Origin: Hyphomicrobiales bacterium
Lineage (GTDB): Bacteria; Pseudomonadota; Alphaproteobacteria; Rhizobiales; SZUA-8
DNA: 5,803 nt
NCBI GenBank assembly: GCA_003232175.1
Contig: QILX01000255.1
Coordinates: 1 to 5,803, forward strand
Reading direction: 5' to 3'
This document shows positions 1 through 5,803 of this stretch, piece after piece. Position 1 is the first letter of the stretch; the number at the start of each line of letters is the position of its first letter. A model generated the notes under the pieces. It searched no databases, was not told the origin of the DNA, and saw nothing but the letters and a program-made list of their open reading frames with translations. Made by a program: the position numbers and the translations under genes.

Positions 1-965
1 TGGGCAAGGGCGAGTGGATGGTGGTCGAGGCGGATGAAAGCGATGGCAGTTTTCTCAAGCTGCCGGCGGAAATCGCCATCGTCACCAATATCGACCCCGA
101 ACATCTGGACCACTACGGCGATTTTGACCGGTTGAGGGAGGCCTTCCGGCTGTTTGTCGAAAAAGTCCCGTTTTACGGATTTGCCGTCATGTGCGTCGAT
201 CACCCGGAAGTCCAGGCCCTGATCGGCCGCATCGAGGATCGGCGCATCGTAACCTATGGCCTTAGCCCTCAGGCCGATATCCGTGTCATCGATCTTGAGC
301 AGGGGCCGCAAGGATGCCGGTTTTCCCTGCACCTCAGCGACCGCCAGACCGGAGCAGAGACATTGATCGACGATCTCAGCCTGCCGATGCCAGGCGAATA
401 CAACGCCCTTAACGCCGCCGCGGCGGTGGCGGTGGCTCACGGCCTTGGCATGAATGCGGACGCAATCAGGGGCGCGTTGAAAACTTTTGGCGGGGTCAAG
501 CGGCGGTTCTCCCATGTCGGGCAATGGCGAGGTGCCCATATCTATGATGACTACGCTCATCATCCGGTGGAAATCGCCGCGGTGCTGGAAGCCGCCCGGC
601 AGGCGAGCAGCGCCAAGGTGATCGCCGTCATGCAGCCGCACCGCTATACCCGATTGCGGGATCTGTTCGATGAGTTTTGCGCCGCCTTCACCGATGCCGA
701 TCATGTGCTGGTGGCGCCGGTCTATGAGGCGGGCGAAGAACCTATTGAAGGCTTTAACGCCGACACGCTGGTCGAGGCATTACAGGCGCGTGGCCATCGC
801 AGCGCCCAGGCGCTATCGGGGCCGGACGCCATATCCCCGGCGCTGGCCGAACTCATGGGGGATGGCGATGTCGTGGTCTATCTTGGGGCCGGGACGGTGA
901 CCAACTGGGCCGCTGCCGCGCAAGGCGAGCTTGAAGCCCTTCCCCTTTCGGCAGGCCGGGGGTAG
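1..965 (+). CDS. murC: UDP-N-acetylmuramate--L-alanine ligase MurC, C-terminal two-thirds (5' truncated by window edge)
   Basis: MurC joins L-alanine to UDP-MurNAc using ATP, the first peptide-adding step of cytoplasmic peptidoglycan precursor synthesis. About 320 codons are visible, reading in frame from position 3 (bases 1-2 belong to a split codon) to the TAG at 963-965. The family is usually about 460-480 residues, so roughly the first 150, including the UDP-binding domain and the ATP P-loop, lie outside the window. The Mur ligase central domain shows EADESDGSF (nt 27-53), whose first Glu is expected to bind Mg, then NIDPEHLDHYGDF, NALNAAAAVAVA and the substrate loop FGGVKRRF. The C-terminal ligase domain has YDDYAHHPVEI and QPHRYTRLRDLFDEF, which mark MurC rather than MurD/E/F, and ends with VVYLGAGTVTNWA. 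An internal ATG at 18 is not the real start, because homology continues upstream. The frame is intact and murB follows at once. Confidence 0.97.
   Translation, partial: GKGEWMVVEADESDGSFLKLPAEIAIVTNIDPEHLDHYGDFDRLREAFRLFVEKVPFYGFAVMCVDHPEVQALIGRIEDRRIVTYGLSPQADIRVIDLEQGPQGCRFSLHLSDRQTGAETLIDDLSLPMPGEYNALNAAAAVAVAHGLGMNADAIRGALKTFGGVKRRFSHVGQWRGAHIYDDYAHHPVEIAAVLEAARQASSAKVIAVMQPHRYTRLRDLFDEFCAAFTDADHVLVAPVYEAGEEPIEGFNADTLVEALQARGHRSAQALSGPDAISPALAELMGDGDVVVYLGAGTVTNWAAAAQGELEALPLSAGRG
958..962 (+). promoter_or_regulatory. Candidate ribosome binding site of murB
   Basis: A GGGGG run lies 9 nt before the murB GTG start, inside the last codons of murC. A second G run (AGGGGG, 964-969) sits only 2 nt from the start and is probably too close to act. 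Neither is a textbook AGGAGG, so coupling to murC termination may matter more than the site itself. Confidence 0.4.
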
Positions 966-971
966 GGGGCG

Positions 972-1886
972 GTGTTCGCCGATGCCGATGCGCTCCTGGC
1001 GCGTCTGCCGCGGGTTCGGGGGCGCCTGCGCGCCAATGTGCCGCTGGCGTCGGTTACATGGTTTCGGGTCGGCGGGCCGGCGGAAATTATGTTCACACCA
1101 GCGGATGCCGATGATCTTGCGGCGTTTCTGGGCGCAACACCTATGGATGTTCCGGTCACTGTCGTTGGTATCGGCTCGAACCTTCTGGTGCGCGATGGCG
1201 GGGTGCCCGGCGTGGTGGTCCGCCTGACCAACGGCTTTCGCGACGTGACACCGGTTGGCGGAAACCGCCTGGCGGTCGGGACAGGCGTGCCTGACAAACA
1301 TCTGGCTGCAGCGGCTTTGGCCGAAGGTCTGGACGGCTTTGCATTTTACCACGGCATTCCCGGCGGTGTTGGCGGAGCCTTGCGCATGAATGCCGGGGCC
1401 AATGGGCGGGAGACGGCGGAGGTGGTTGTCGAGGTCGAGGCGGTGACCCGCCGTGGCGAAAACATTAAATATTCCCAATCGGATATGGGGTTTTCCTACC
1501 GGCATTCCTCACTGCCGCAGGACGTGATCTGCACCGGCGCGATTTTCCAGGGCACGCCGGGCACCGAGGCCAATATCAGGGCGGCGATGGCGGCGGTGCA
1601 AGACCACCGCGAGGCGGCTCAGCCCATTCGTGAAAAAACCGGGGGCAGCACGTTCAAAAACCCCGAGGACGGCAAAGCGTGGCAGTTGATCGATGCTGCC
1701 GGATGCCGGGGCTTGCGCATCGGTGGTGCGCAGATGTCCGAAAAACACTGTAATTTTCTCATCAACACCGGGAAGGCGACGGCAGCGGACATCGAAACGC
1801 TTGGCGAGACGGTGCGGGCACGGGTCAAGGCCAAATCGGGGATCGAACTTGAATGGGAAATCAAACGCATTGGCGTATTGCGTTAG
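972..1886 (+). CDS. murB: UDP-N-acetylenolpyruvoylglucosamine reductase MurB (short type)
   Basis: MurB is a cytoplasmic FAD enzyme that reduces UDP-GlcNAc-enolpyruvate to UDP-MurNAc with NADPH; its product is the substrate of MurC next door. The 304-residue product matches the ~300 aa short-type family. FAD-binding signatures are TWFRVGGPAE (29-38), GIGSNLLVRDGG (66-77) and GIPGGVGGALRMNAGA (128-143). FSYRHSS (174-180) follows. The C-terminal substrate domain has GGSTFKNP (224-231), where Ser226 is the expected proton donor, and LEWEIKRIG (293-301), where Glu296 is the expected catalytic acid; these roles are inferred from family alignment. The GTG at 972 is the first possible start, because the frame is closed by the murC TAG (963-965) only two codons earlier, and no later start keeps the conserved N-terminal LPRVRGRL...VPLASVTWFRVGG. 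The gene is intact and probably translationally coupled to murC. Confidence 0.96.
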   Translation: MFADADALLARLPRVRGRLRANVPLASVTWFRVGGPAEIMFTPADADDLAAFLGATPMDVPVTVVGIGSNLLVRDGGVPGVVVRLTNGFRDVTPVGGNRLAVGTGVPDKHLAAAALAEGLDGFAFYHGIPGGVGGALRMNAGANGRETAEVVVEVEAVTRRGENIKYSQSDMGFSYRHSSLPQDVICTGAIFQGTPGTEANIRAAMAAVQDHREAAQPIREKTGGSTFKNPEDGKAWQLIDAAGCRGLRIGGAQMSEKHCNFLINTGKATAADIETLGETVRARVKAKSGIELEWEIKRIGVLR

Positions 1887-1953
1887 GGGCCCCGTGAGAT
1901 CAGAACACCTCTTCTCCGCCGCCGCTCCAACATTCAGACGAAAGGCAAATCCC
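1887..1953 (+). other. murB-ddl intergenic spacer (67 nt)
   Basis: This short non-coding gap begins with an 8-bp GGGGCCCC palindrome (1886-1893) and ends at the ddl ribosome binding site. I see no convincing -35/-10 pair, no T-tract terminator and no repeat, so it is most simply an operon spacer. The ddl frame is open across it and includes a GTG at 1894, which could in principle add 20 residues to Ddl. Confidence 0.6.
1941..1945 (+). promoter_or_regulatory. Ribosome binding site of ddl
   Basis: AAAGG lies 8 nt before the ATG at 1954. Spacing and sequence favour this ATG over the in-frame GTG at 1894, which has only a G/C palindrome immediately upstream. Confidence 0.6.
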
Positions 1954-2880
1954 ATGAGTTCGGATACCCATGTCGCGGTCGTTTACGGAGGCTGGACCCC
2001 GGAGCGCGAGGTCTCGCTGGATTCGGGCAGGGCTTGCGCCGGGGCGCTGCGGCGTTGCGGCTACAAAGTCACCGAGATCGACGCCGCCCGCGATATTGTC
2101 TCGGTGTTGGGTAAGGTTGCGCCGGATGTGGTTTTCAACGCCCTTCATGGCGTCTGGGGCGAAGATGGCTGCGTCCAGGGCATTCTTGAAACCCTTGAAA
2201 TCCCTTACACCCACTCAGGCGTCACCGCTTCGGCGCTGGCGGCGGACAAACATCTGGCGCGGACGATATTCGCCGCTAACGACATTGCCGTGGCCGAAGC
2301 CGTGGTGGTATCGCGCTTTGAGGCCGCAAAACGCCATATCATCCAGCCGCCATACGTCATCAAACCGGTTCGCGGCGGCTCGAGCGTCGGGGTTTACATT
2401 GTCACCGAAGATGATGAATTGCCGCCCAGGGTGGTTGGCGGCGGCGATTGGCCCTTTGACGATGAGGTGCTGGTGGAGGCCTTTATCGCCGGCCGGGAGC
2501 TGACTTGCGCGGTTATGGGGGACGTCGCCCTGGGGGTGATCGATATCGTTCCGACCGCCGGATTTTACGACTATGAGGCAAAATACGTCATTGGGGGTTC
2601 AAAACACATACTTCCGGCCGAACTTAAACCAAATATTTACCTTCGTATCCAAAAGGTTGCATTGAGGGCGCACATGGCTCTGGGCTGTCGCGGCGTGTCG
2701 CGGGCGGACTTCCGCTATGACGACACATCTGGAGGGACCGGTGAGCTTGTATGCCTCGAAGTGAACACACAGCCGGGAATGACCGAGACTTCGCTTGTTC
2801 CTGAGCTGGCCGCACATGCAGGGTATTCGTTCGAAGACCTGGTGCGGTGGATGGTGGAGGATGCATCTTGGCGTCGGTAA
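1954..2880 (+). CDS. ddl: D-alanine--D-alanine ligase
   Basis: Ddl is an ATP-grasp enzyme of the cytoplasm that makes D-Ala-D-Ala, the dipeptide added by MurF to the peptidoglycan precursor. The product has 308 residues, the usual size. The N-terminal domain has VAVVYGGWTPEREVS (7-21), with Glu18 expected to bind the first D-Ala, and the family signature HGVWGEDG (65-72). The ATP-grasp core has VIKPVRGGSSVGV (135-147), with Lys137 for ATP and Ser143/144 in the active-site loop, then FYDYEAKY (204-211). Mg ligands are expected at Asp252 (SRADF), Glu269 and Asn271 (LEVNTQPGMT). These roles are assigned by family knowledge. The frame is open far upstream, but ATG 1954 starts just before the first strand and has an RBS. 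The 3' end carries the ftsQ ribosome binding site and start codon. The symbol could be ddl or ddlB; the dcw location favours the ddlB position. Confidence 0.96.
   Translation: MSSDTHVAVVYGGWTPEREVSLDSGRACAGALRRCGYKVTEIDAARDIVSVLGKVAPDVVFNALHGVWGEDGCVQGILETLEIPYTHSGVTASALAADKHLARTIFAANDIAVAEAVVVSRFEAAKRHIIQPPYVIKPVRGGSSVGVYIVTEDDELPPRVVGGGDWPFDDEVLVEAFIAGRELTCAVMGDVALGVIDIVPTAGFYDYEAKYVIGGSKHILPAELKPNIYLRIQKVALRAHMALGCRGVSRADFRYDDTSGGTGELVCLEVNTQPGMTETSLVPELAAHAGYSFEDLVRWMVEDASWRR
2855..2860 (+). promoter_or_regulatory. Ribosome binding site of ftsQ, inside the ddl 3' end
   Basis: TGGAGG is a strong Shine-Dalgarno sequence 7 nt before the TTG at 2868. It decides the ftsQ start: the only other in-frame candidate, GTG 2847, lies upstream of this site and has no purine-rich site of its own. 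The nearby ATGs at 2851 and 2861 are in other frames. Confidence 0.75.
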
Positions 2881-3719
2881 AATCCGGCAAGTCAAAAGCC
2901 AAAGCCTCAAGGCGCCGTAAATCGGCGCCGGGCCGGCGCTTGCGCCGCTGGACGCTTGCGCTTGCAGCTGTGGCGGTTTCGGGCGTGGTCGTGGCCGCCG
3001 CGGGTGGCTTTGGCCTGCGGTCTTTTGCCAGCGCAGCCATTGGCGATATGGCCCGTTCAGCCGTTGATGCGGGCTTTCGCAACATCGGGCTGACGGTTCA
3101 GGACGTCACTGTCAGTGGCCGCCGCAATGCGCCTGCCGCCGAGATCCTTGCCGCGCTTCTGGTGGAACGGGGCGCCTCGATGATGACATTCAACACCGAA
3201 GATGCCCGGGCGCGGGTGCTCGATGTGGACTGGGTCGAGGATGCGCAAGTCAAACGCCTGTTTCCCAATACGATCCGGGTAACGGTTAAGGAGCGCACGC
3301 CTTTCGCCGTCTGGCAAAAATCCGATCACAGTTACGTTGTTGATATCAAGGGCAAGACCATCGCCCAGGCTTCAGCCTCAGTGATGGCGCAGCTGCCGTT
3401 TCTGGCCGGAGTGGGTGCACCGGAGGCGGCGCCCAAACTGCTTGCCATGCTGGAGGAGCGTCCATCAATCAAATCCAGATTAAGGGTCGCCTCTCGGATC
3501 GGTGACAGACGCTGGACGCTGAAACTCGATGGCGGCGTCGATGTCATGTTACCGGCGTCTGGTGCCGGCCCGGCCCTGGACGAGCTTTTGCGGCTGGAAG
3601 ACACTACCGGAATTCTGGGCCGGGATATTCAGGTGATCGATCTTAGAATTCCCGACCGGCTGACATTGCGGGCGAGATCGGTCAAAAAACCCAAAGACGA
3701 GCGGGACGAAAATTCATGA
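2868..3719 (+). CDS. ftsQ: Cell division protein FtsQ (TTG start)
   Basis: FtsQ is a bitopic inner-membrane divisome protein that bridges the cytoplasmic FtsZ/FtsA ring and periplasmic septal wall synthesis, normally with FtsB and FtsL. From TTG 2868 the product has 283 residues. It has a strongly basic cytoplasmic tail (1-28, rich in Lys/Arg), one hydrophobic segment (about 29-50, Ala/Val rich), then a periplasmic part. A POTRA domain spans about 74-144, starting GLTVQDVTVSG and including DWVEDAQVKRLFPNTIRVTVKER, the most recognisable FtsQ segment. The FtsQ C-terminal domain follows, with WTLKLDGGVDVMLP (216-229) and IQVIDLRIPDRLTLR (254-268), and a charged tail. The start overlaps ddl by 13 nt and the stop overlaps the ftsA start (ATGA), so translation is probably coupled on both sides. 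The alternative GTG 2847 would add seven residues but lacks a ribosome binding site. Confidence 0.93.
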   Translation: MASVKSGKSKAKASRRRKSAPGRRLRRWTLALAAVAVSGVVVAAAGGFGLRSFASAAIGDMARSAVDAGFRNIGLTVQDVTVSGRRNAPAAEILAALLVERGASMMTFNTEDARARVLDVDWVEDAQVKRLFPNTIRVTVKERTPFAVWQKSDHSYVVDIKGKTIAQASASVMAQLPFLAGVGAPEAAPKLLAMLEERPSIKSRLRVASRIGDRRWTLKLDGGVDVMLPASGAGPALDELLRLEDTTGILGRDIQVIDLRIPDRLTLRARSVKKPKDERDENS

Positions 3720-5014
3720 TCCTGCCGACATTCAAATCCCTCGCCGACCCGGATCATGAGGGCCTAAGCCCGCGCAAACCGGTCTGCGCGGCGCTGGATA
3801 TCGGTACCGACAAGATTACTTGCGTGATCGCGCGGGTGCGGGGGAAAACCGGAGGGGCTCCGGGGTTGGATTTCAAGGTGGTCGGTGTTGGTCATGTGGC
3901 CTCCCAGGGGGTCAAGGCCGGGGTCATCGTCGATCTGGCCGCCGCGGAAACCTCGATCCGTGCCGCTGTCGATGACGCCGAGCGGGCGGCGGGATTTACT
4001 GTTGATGAAGTCATTGTCAATGCTTCTTGCGGGCGGATTTCCAGCGAGGTGTTTGAAATTGATGTCGCGGTCCGTTCGGGCCGGGTGACAGAGGATGATC
4101 TTGGCCAGGTGTTAAAAACCGCTCGGTCGCAACCCCGGGACGATGGTCGTCTGACCTTGCATTCCATACCCATCGGTTTTGCACTGGACGGGGATGCCGG
4201 TATCGCCAACCCCTTGGGAATGTATGGGGAACGGCTTTCTGTCGGTATGCATGTCGTGACGGCGGAACCGGCACCGTTAAAAAATTTGGCTCTGGGCATC
4301 GACCGCTGCCACATCAAAATCGACCGGGTGGCGGTGTCACCGCTTGCCAGCGCCATTTCAACCGTAACTGCCGATGAAGCGGGTATCGATATGGGAGCCG
4401 GCAGCACTACGGTTTCGGTATTCATTGAGGGCCTGTTTGTCCACGCCGACGCCATTGCTCTGGGTGGTGGACATGTCACCCTGGATCTGGCGCGCGGACT
4501 CTCGACCCCGCTGACCCAGGCTGAACGCATCAAAGCGCTGCACGGGAGCTGCCTGACCGGCCCGGTGGATGACCGGGAAGCTATCGAAATCGAGGCTGTT
4601 GGCGGCGAGGGCGGGGCGGAAAATTTAATTCAAGTGCCCAAATCAAACCTGGTTTCCATCATTCGACCCAGAGTCGAAGAGATATTCGAGATGTTGCGCG
4701 ACCGGCTGCGCGGTGCTGGCCTGGATAATATGGGCGAACGGCGGATCATACTTACCGGCGGGGCCAGCCAGCTTACCGGCACCACGGAAGTCGCATCGCA
4801 CATTTTTGGCGGACAGGTACGCCATGGGAGCCCACGATTAGCCGGGTGCCCGCCAGAAACCTTCACCGGGCCGGGATTTGCCTGCGTGGCGGGGCTCTTA
4901 ACCTATGCCCAGAGTGCCGAAGTCGGGTTGCATGACGGGTTATCTGAAACCGAAGACCATAACAATGCTGGTTATTTCGGTCGTATGGGCCGCTGGCTCA
5001 AACAAAGTTTTTGA
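3716..5014 (+). CDS. ftsA: Cell division protein FtsA, actin-like membrane tether of FtsZ
   Basis: FtsA is an actin-family ATP-binding protein that polymerises at the membrane and anchors the FtsZ ring. The product has 432 residues. Visible in order are the phosphate-1 loop LDIGTDKITC (27-36), the FtsA-specific SHS2 (1C) domain (about 80-175, with DEVIVNASCGRISS), the phosphate-2 loop IDMGAGSTT (224-232), GGGHVTLDLARGLSTP (250-265), the adenosine loop IILTGGASQLTG (344-355) and a C-terminal amphipathic helix GRMGRWLKQSF (422-432), expected to bind the inner membrane. ATG 3716 overlaps the ftsQ stop as ATGA; a weak GGGA lies 9 nt upstream, so coupling to ftsQ is likely. One oddity: between TADEA (218-222) and GIDMG (223-227) about five residues usual in the family (of the type ELGVT) seem to be missing, and the loop reads GAGSTT instead of GGGTT. 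The frame is otherwise intact. Confidence 0.95.
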   Translation: MILPTFKSLADPDHEGLSPRKPVCAALDIGTDKITCVIARVRGKTGGAPGLDFKVVGVGHVASQGVKAGVIVDLAAAETSIRAAVDDAERAAGFTVDEVIVNASCGRISSEVFEIDVAVRSGRVTEDDLGQVLKTARSQPRDDGRLTLHSIPIGFALDGDAGIANPLGMYGERLSVGMHVVTAEPAPLKNLALGIDRCHIKIDRVAVSPLASAISTVTADEAGIDMGAGSTTVSVFIEGLFVHADAIALGGGHVTLDLARGLSTPLTQAERIKALHGSCLTGPVDDREAIEIEAVGGEGGAENLIQVPKSNLVSIIRPRVEEIFEMLRDRLRGAGLDNMGERRIILTGGASQLTGTTEVASHIFGGQVRHGSPRLAGCPPETFTGPGFACVAGLLTYAQSAEVGLHDGLSETEDHNNAGYFGRMGRWLKQSF

Positions 5015-5018
5015 CGAA

Positions 5019-5032
5019 CGCCGTTGGCGGCG
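5019..5032 (+). other. Short GC hairpin after ftsA
   Basis: CGCCG (5019-5023) can pair with CGGCG (5028-5032) around a TTGG loop. The CGGC at 5028-5031 can instead pair with GCCG at 5037-5040, so two exclusive small hairpins are possible. No T run follows, so it is not a standard intrinsic terminator. In GC-rich DNA a 5-bp stem may be chance. Confidence 0.3.
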
Positions 5033-5097
5033 CGGGGCCGTCTGTAACGAATGATGTGTCGGGGAAATGCGGCAAACCCTCATGGGGTCCCCAGAAC

Positions 5098-5103
5098 GAG
5101 AGG
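5098..5103 (+). promoter_or_regulatory. Ribosome binding site of ftsZ
   Basis: GAGAGG lies 5 nt before the ATG at 5109. It selects this ATG over the in-frame ATGs at 5082 and 5067; the latter has only a GGGGA two nucleotides or less away. Confidence 0.7.
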
Positions 5104-5108
5104 TTGAC

Positions 5109-5803
5109 ATGACGATTAATTTGAAAGCACCGGAAGAGAATCTGGACCTCAGACCGAAGATCACTGTTTTCGGAGTCGGCGGGGCGGGCGGCAACGCAGT
5201 CAATAATATGATTCAGGCCGGACTTGAAGGCGTTGAATTTGTTGTCGCCAATACCGACAACCAGGCGCTGGCCATGTCGAGCGCGGAGAAGCGGATCCAG
5301 ATGGGCACCGCGATCACCGAGGGTCTTGGGGCCGGTTCGCGGCCGCAAATCGGTGGGGCGGCGGCCGAGGAGGCCATGCCGGAGATCCTTGACTATGTCA
5401 ACGGCAGCCATATGGCCTTCATTACCGCCGGTATGGGCGGCGGCACCGGCACAGGTGCTGCCCCGGTCATCGCCCGGCTGGCGCGTGAACAGGGCATTTT
5501 GACCATCGGCGTGGTCACCAAGCCATTTCAGTTCGAAGGCGCCCGGCGGATGGAAATCGCCGAAGCGGGCATCGAAGAACTGCAGCGCCATGTTGATACG
5601 CTGATCGTCATCCCGAACCAGAACCTCTTCCGCGTTGCCAATGAGCGCACCACCTTCGCCGACGCCTTCGCCATGGCCGATCAGGTGCTTTATTCCGGCG
5701 TCGCCGGGGTCACCGACCTGATGGTCAAGGAAGGGCTGATCAATCTGGACTTTGCCGATGTGAAAACCATCATGCAAGGCATGGGCAAGGCAATGATGGG
5801 CAC
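5109..5803 (+). CDS. ftsZ: Cell division protein FtsZ, N-terminal part (3' truncated by window edge)
   Basis: FtsZ is the tubulin-like GTPase that assembles into the cytokinetic ring at midcell and recruits the divisome; FtsA, encoded just upstream, tethers it to the membrane. About 231 codons are visible without a stop. The GTPase domain shows ITVFGVGGAGGNAVNNM (18-34), the NTD nucleotide-contact segment (48-50), GLGAGSRP (72-79), the tubulin/FtsZ signature AGMGGGTGTGAAP (107-119), VVTKPFQFEG (135-144), IPNQNLFRV (168-176) and the T7 loop GLINLDFADV (209-218), whose Asp214 and Asp217 are expected to act on GTP of the next subunit. The rest of the core, the linker and the C-terminal peptide that binds FtsA lie beyond the window. 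ATG 5109 is chosen from the GAGAGG site and the MTINLKAPE start typical of alphaproteobacterial FtsZ. Gly83 replaces the Arg usual in the GR(A/N)A segment. Confidence 0.97.
   Translation, partial: MTINLKAPEENLDLRPKITVFGVGGAGGNAVNNMIQAGLEGVEFVVANTDNQALAMSSAEKRIQMGTAITEGLGAGSRPQIGGAAAEEAMPEILDYVNGSHMAFITAGMGGGTGTGAAPVIARLAREQGILTIGVVTKPFQFEGARRMEIAEAGIEELQRHVDTLIVIPNQNLFRVANERTTFADAFAMADQVLYSGVAGVTDLMVKEGLINLDFADVKTIMQGMGKAMMG

Larger units (their letters stand above)
5015..5108 (+). other. ftsA-ftsZ intergenic region (94 nt)
   Basis: This is the longest non-coding stretch here. It holds a short GC hairpin just after the ftsA stop, an 11-nt near-palindrome TGGGGTCCCCA (5083-5093) and the ftsZ ribosome binding site. 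In many alphaproteobacteria ftsZ has its own promoter in or before this gap, but I could not identify a convincing -35/-10 pair. There is no TTAA half-site and no GANTC methylation site within the gap. The ftsZ frame is open from 5055, with extra in-frame ATGs at 5067 and 5082. Confidence 0.6.

Noticed and set aside
813..1505. Minus-strand open frame (230 codons) across the murC-murB junction
   Set aside because: It spans two well-supported genes on the other strand, has a His/Arg/Pro-rich composition typical of a shadow frame, and shows no motif.
1886..1893. GGGGCCCC palindrome after murB as a terminator or operator
   Set aside because: It has no loop, no T run and no second copy nearby, and such short G/C palindromes are frequent by chance in this composition.
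1693..1953. Upstream extension of the ddl frame into murB (87 codons)
   Set aside because: The extension overlaps conserved murB sequence and has no Ddl-like residues; ATG 1954 has a ribosome binding site and begins at the family's usual N terminus.
5011..5051. TTGACG (5011-5016) or TTGGCG (5024-5029) as a -35 box for ftsZ
   Set aside because: No acceptable -10 box lies 16-18 nt downstream of either; the sequence at those distances is GGGGCC-like or AACGAA-like. The first also overlaps the ftsA stop codon.
4998..5777. Long open frame on the minus strand (259 codons) opposite ftsZ
   Set aside because: It lies wholly opposite ftsZ and its leader, resembles no protein family I know, and arises from the GC-rich codon pattern of the real gene.
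1..5803. Mobile elements, CRISPR arrays, defence genes or an undescribed system
   Set aside because: The window is almost completely filled by six conserved dcw genes in the expected order, with no foreign insert, direct repeat array or unexplained gene.

Overview
This window is a contiguous, single-strand (+) piece of the division and cell wall (dcw) cluster: murC (3' part), murB, ddl, ftsQ, ftsA and ftsZ (5' part). The proteins point to an alphaproteobacterium. FtsZ starts MTINLKAPE and carries an FGVGGAGGNAVNNM loop. Ddl ends with the VSRADFRYDD / LEVNTQPGMT style seen in that class. MurB is the short (~300 aa) form with a GIPGGVGG loop and an LEWEIKRIG tail. The gene order murC-murB-ddl-ftsQ-ftsA-ftsZ is that of Rhodospirillales/Rhizobiales-type genomes. 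The DNA is GC-rich, and I see no sign of horizontal transfer, insertion sequences, CRISPR, tRNA or rRNA. I would not name a genus.

Layout: murC runs from before the window to 965. murB (972-1886, GTG start) follows after a 6-nt gap in the same reading frame. A 67-nt gap precedes ddl (1954-2880). ftsQ most likely starts at a TTG (2868) inside the end of ddl. ftsQ and ftsA (3716-5014) overlap in an ATGA. The longest non-coding stretch is the 94-nt ftsA-ftsZ gap (5015-5108). ftsZ starts at 5109 and runs off the right edge after about 231 codons. No gene-free stretch exceeds 100 nt.

The genes serve two linked tasks. MurC, MurB and Ddl act in the cytoplasm on peptidoglycan precursors: MurB makes UDP-MurNAc, MurC adds the first L-Ala, and Ddl makes the D-Ala-D-Ala dipeptide. 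FtsZ forms the division ring, FtsA tethers it to the inner membrane through a C-terminal amphipathic helix, and FtsQ is the bitopic linker that joins the cytoplasmic ring to the periplasmic wall-synthesis machinery. Tight spacing and overlaps suggest co-transcription and translational coupling, most strongly at ddl/ftsQ/ftsA.

I did not find a new biological system. The points most worth a second look are modest: FtsA appears about five residues short just before a degenerate phosphate-2 loop (GAGSTT for the usual GGGTT), ftsQ seems to use a TTG start, and murC and murB lie in one frame separated by a single stop codon.
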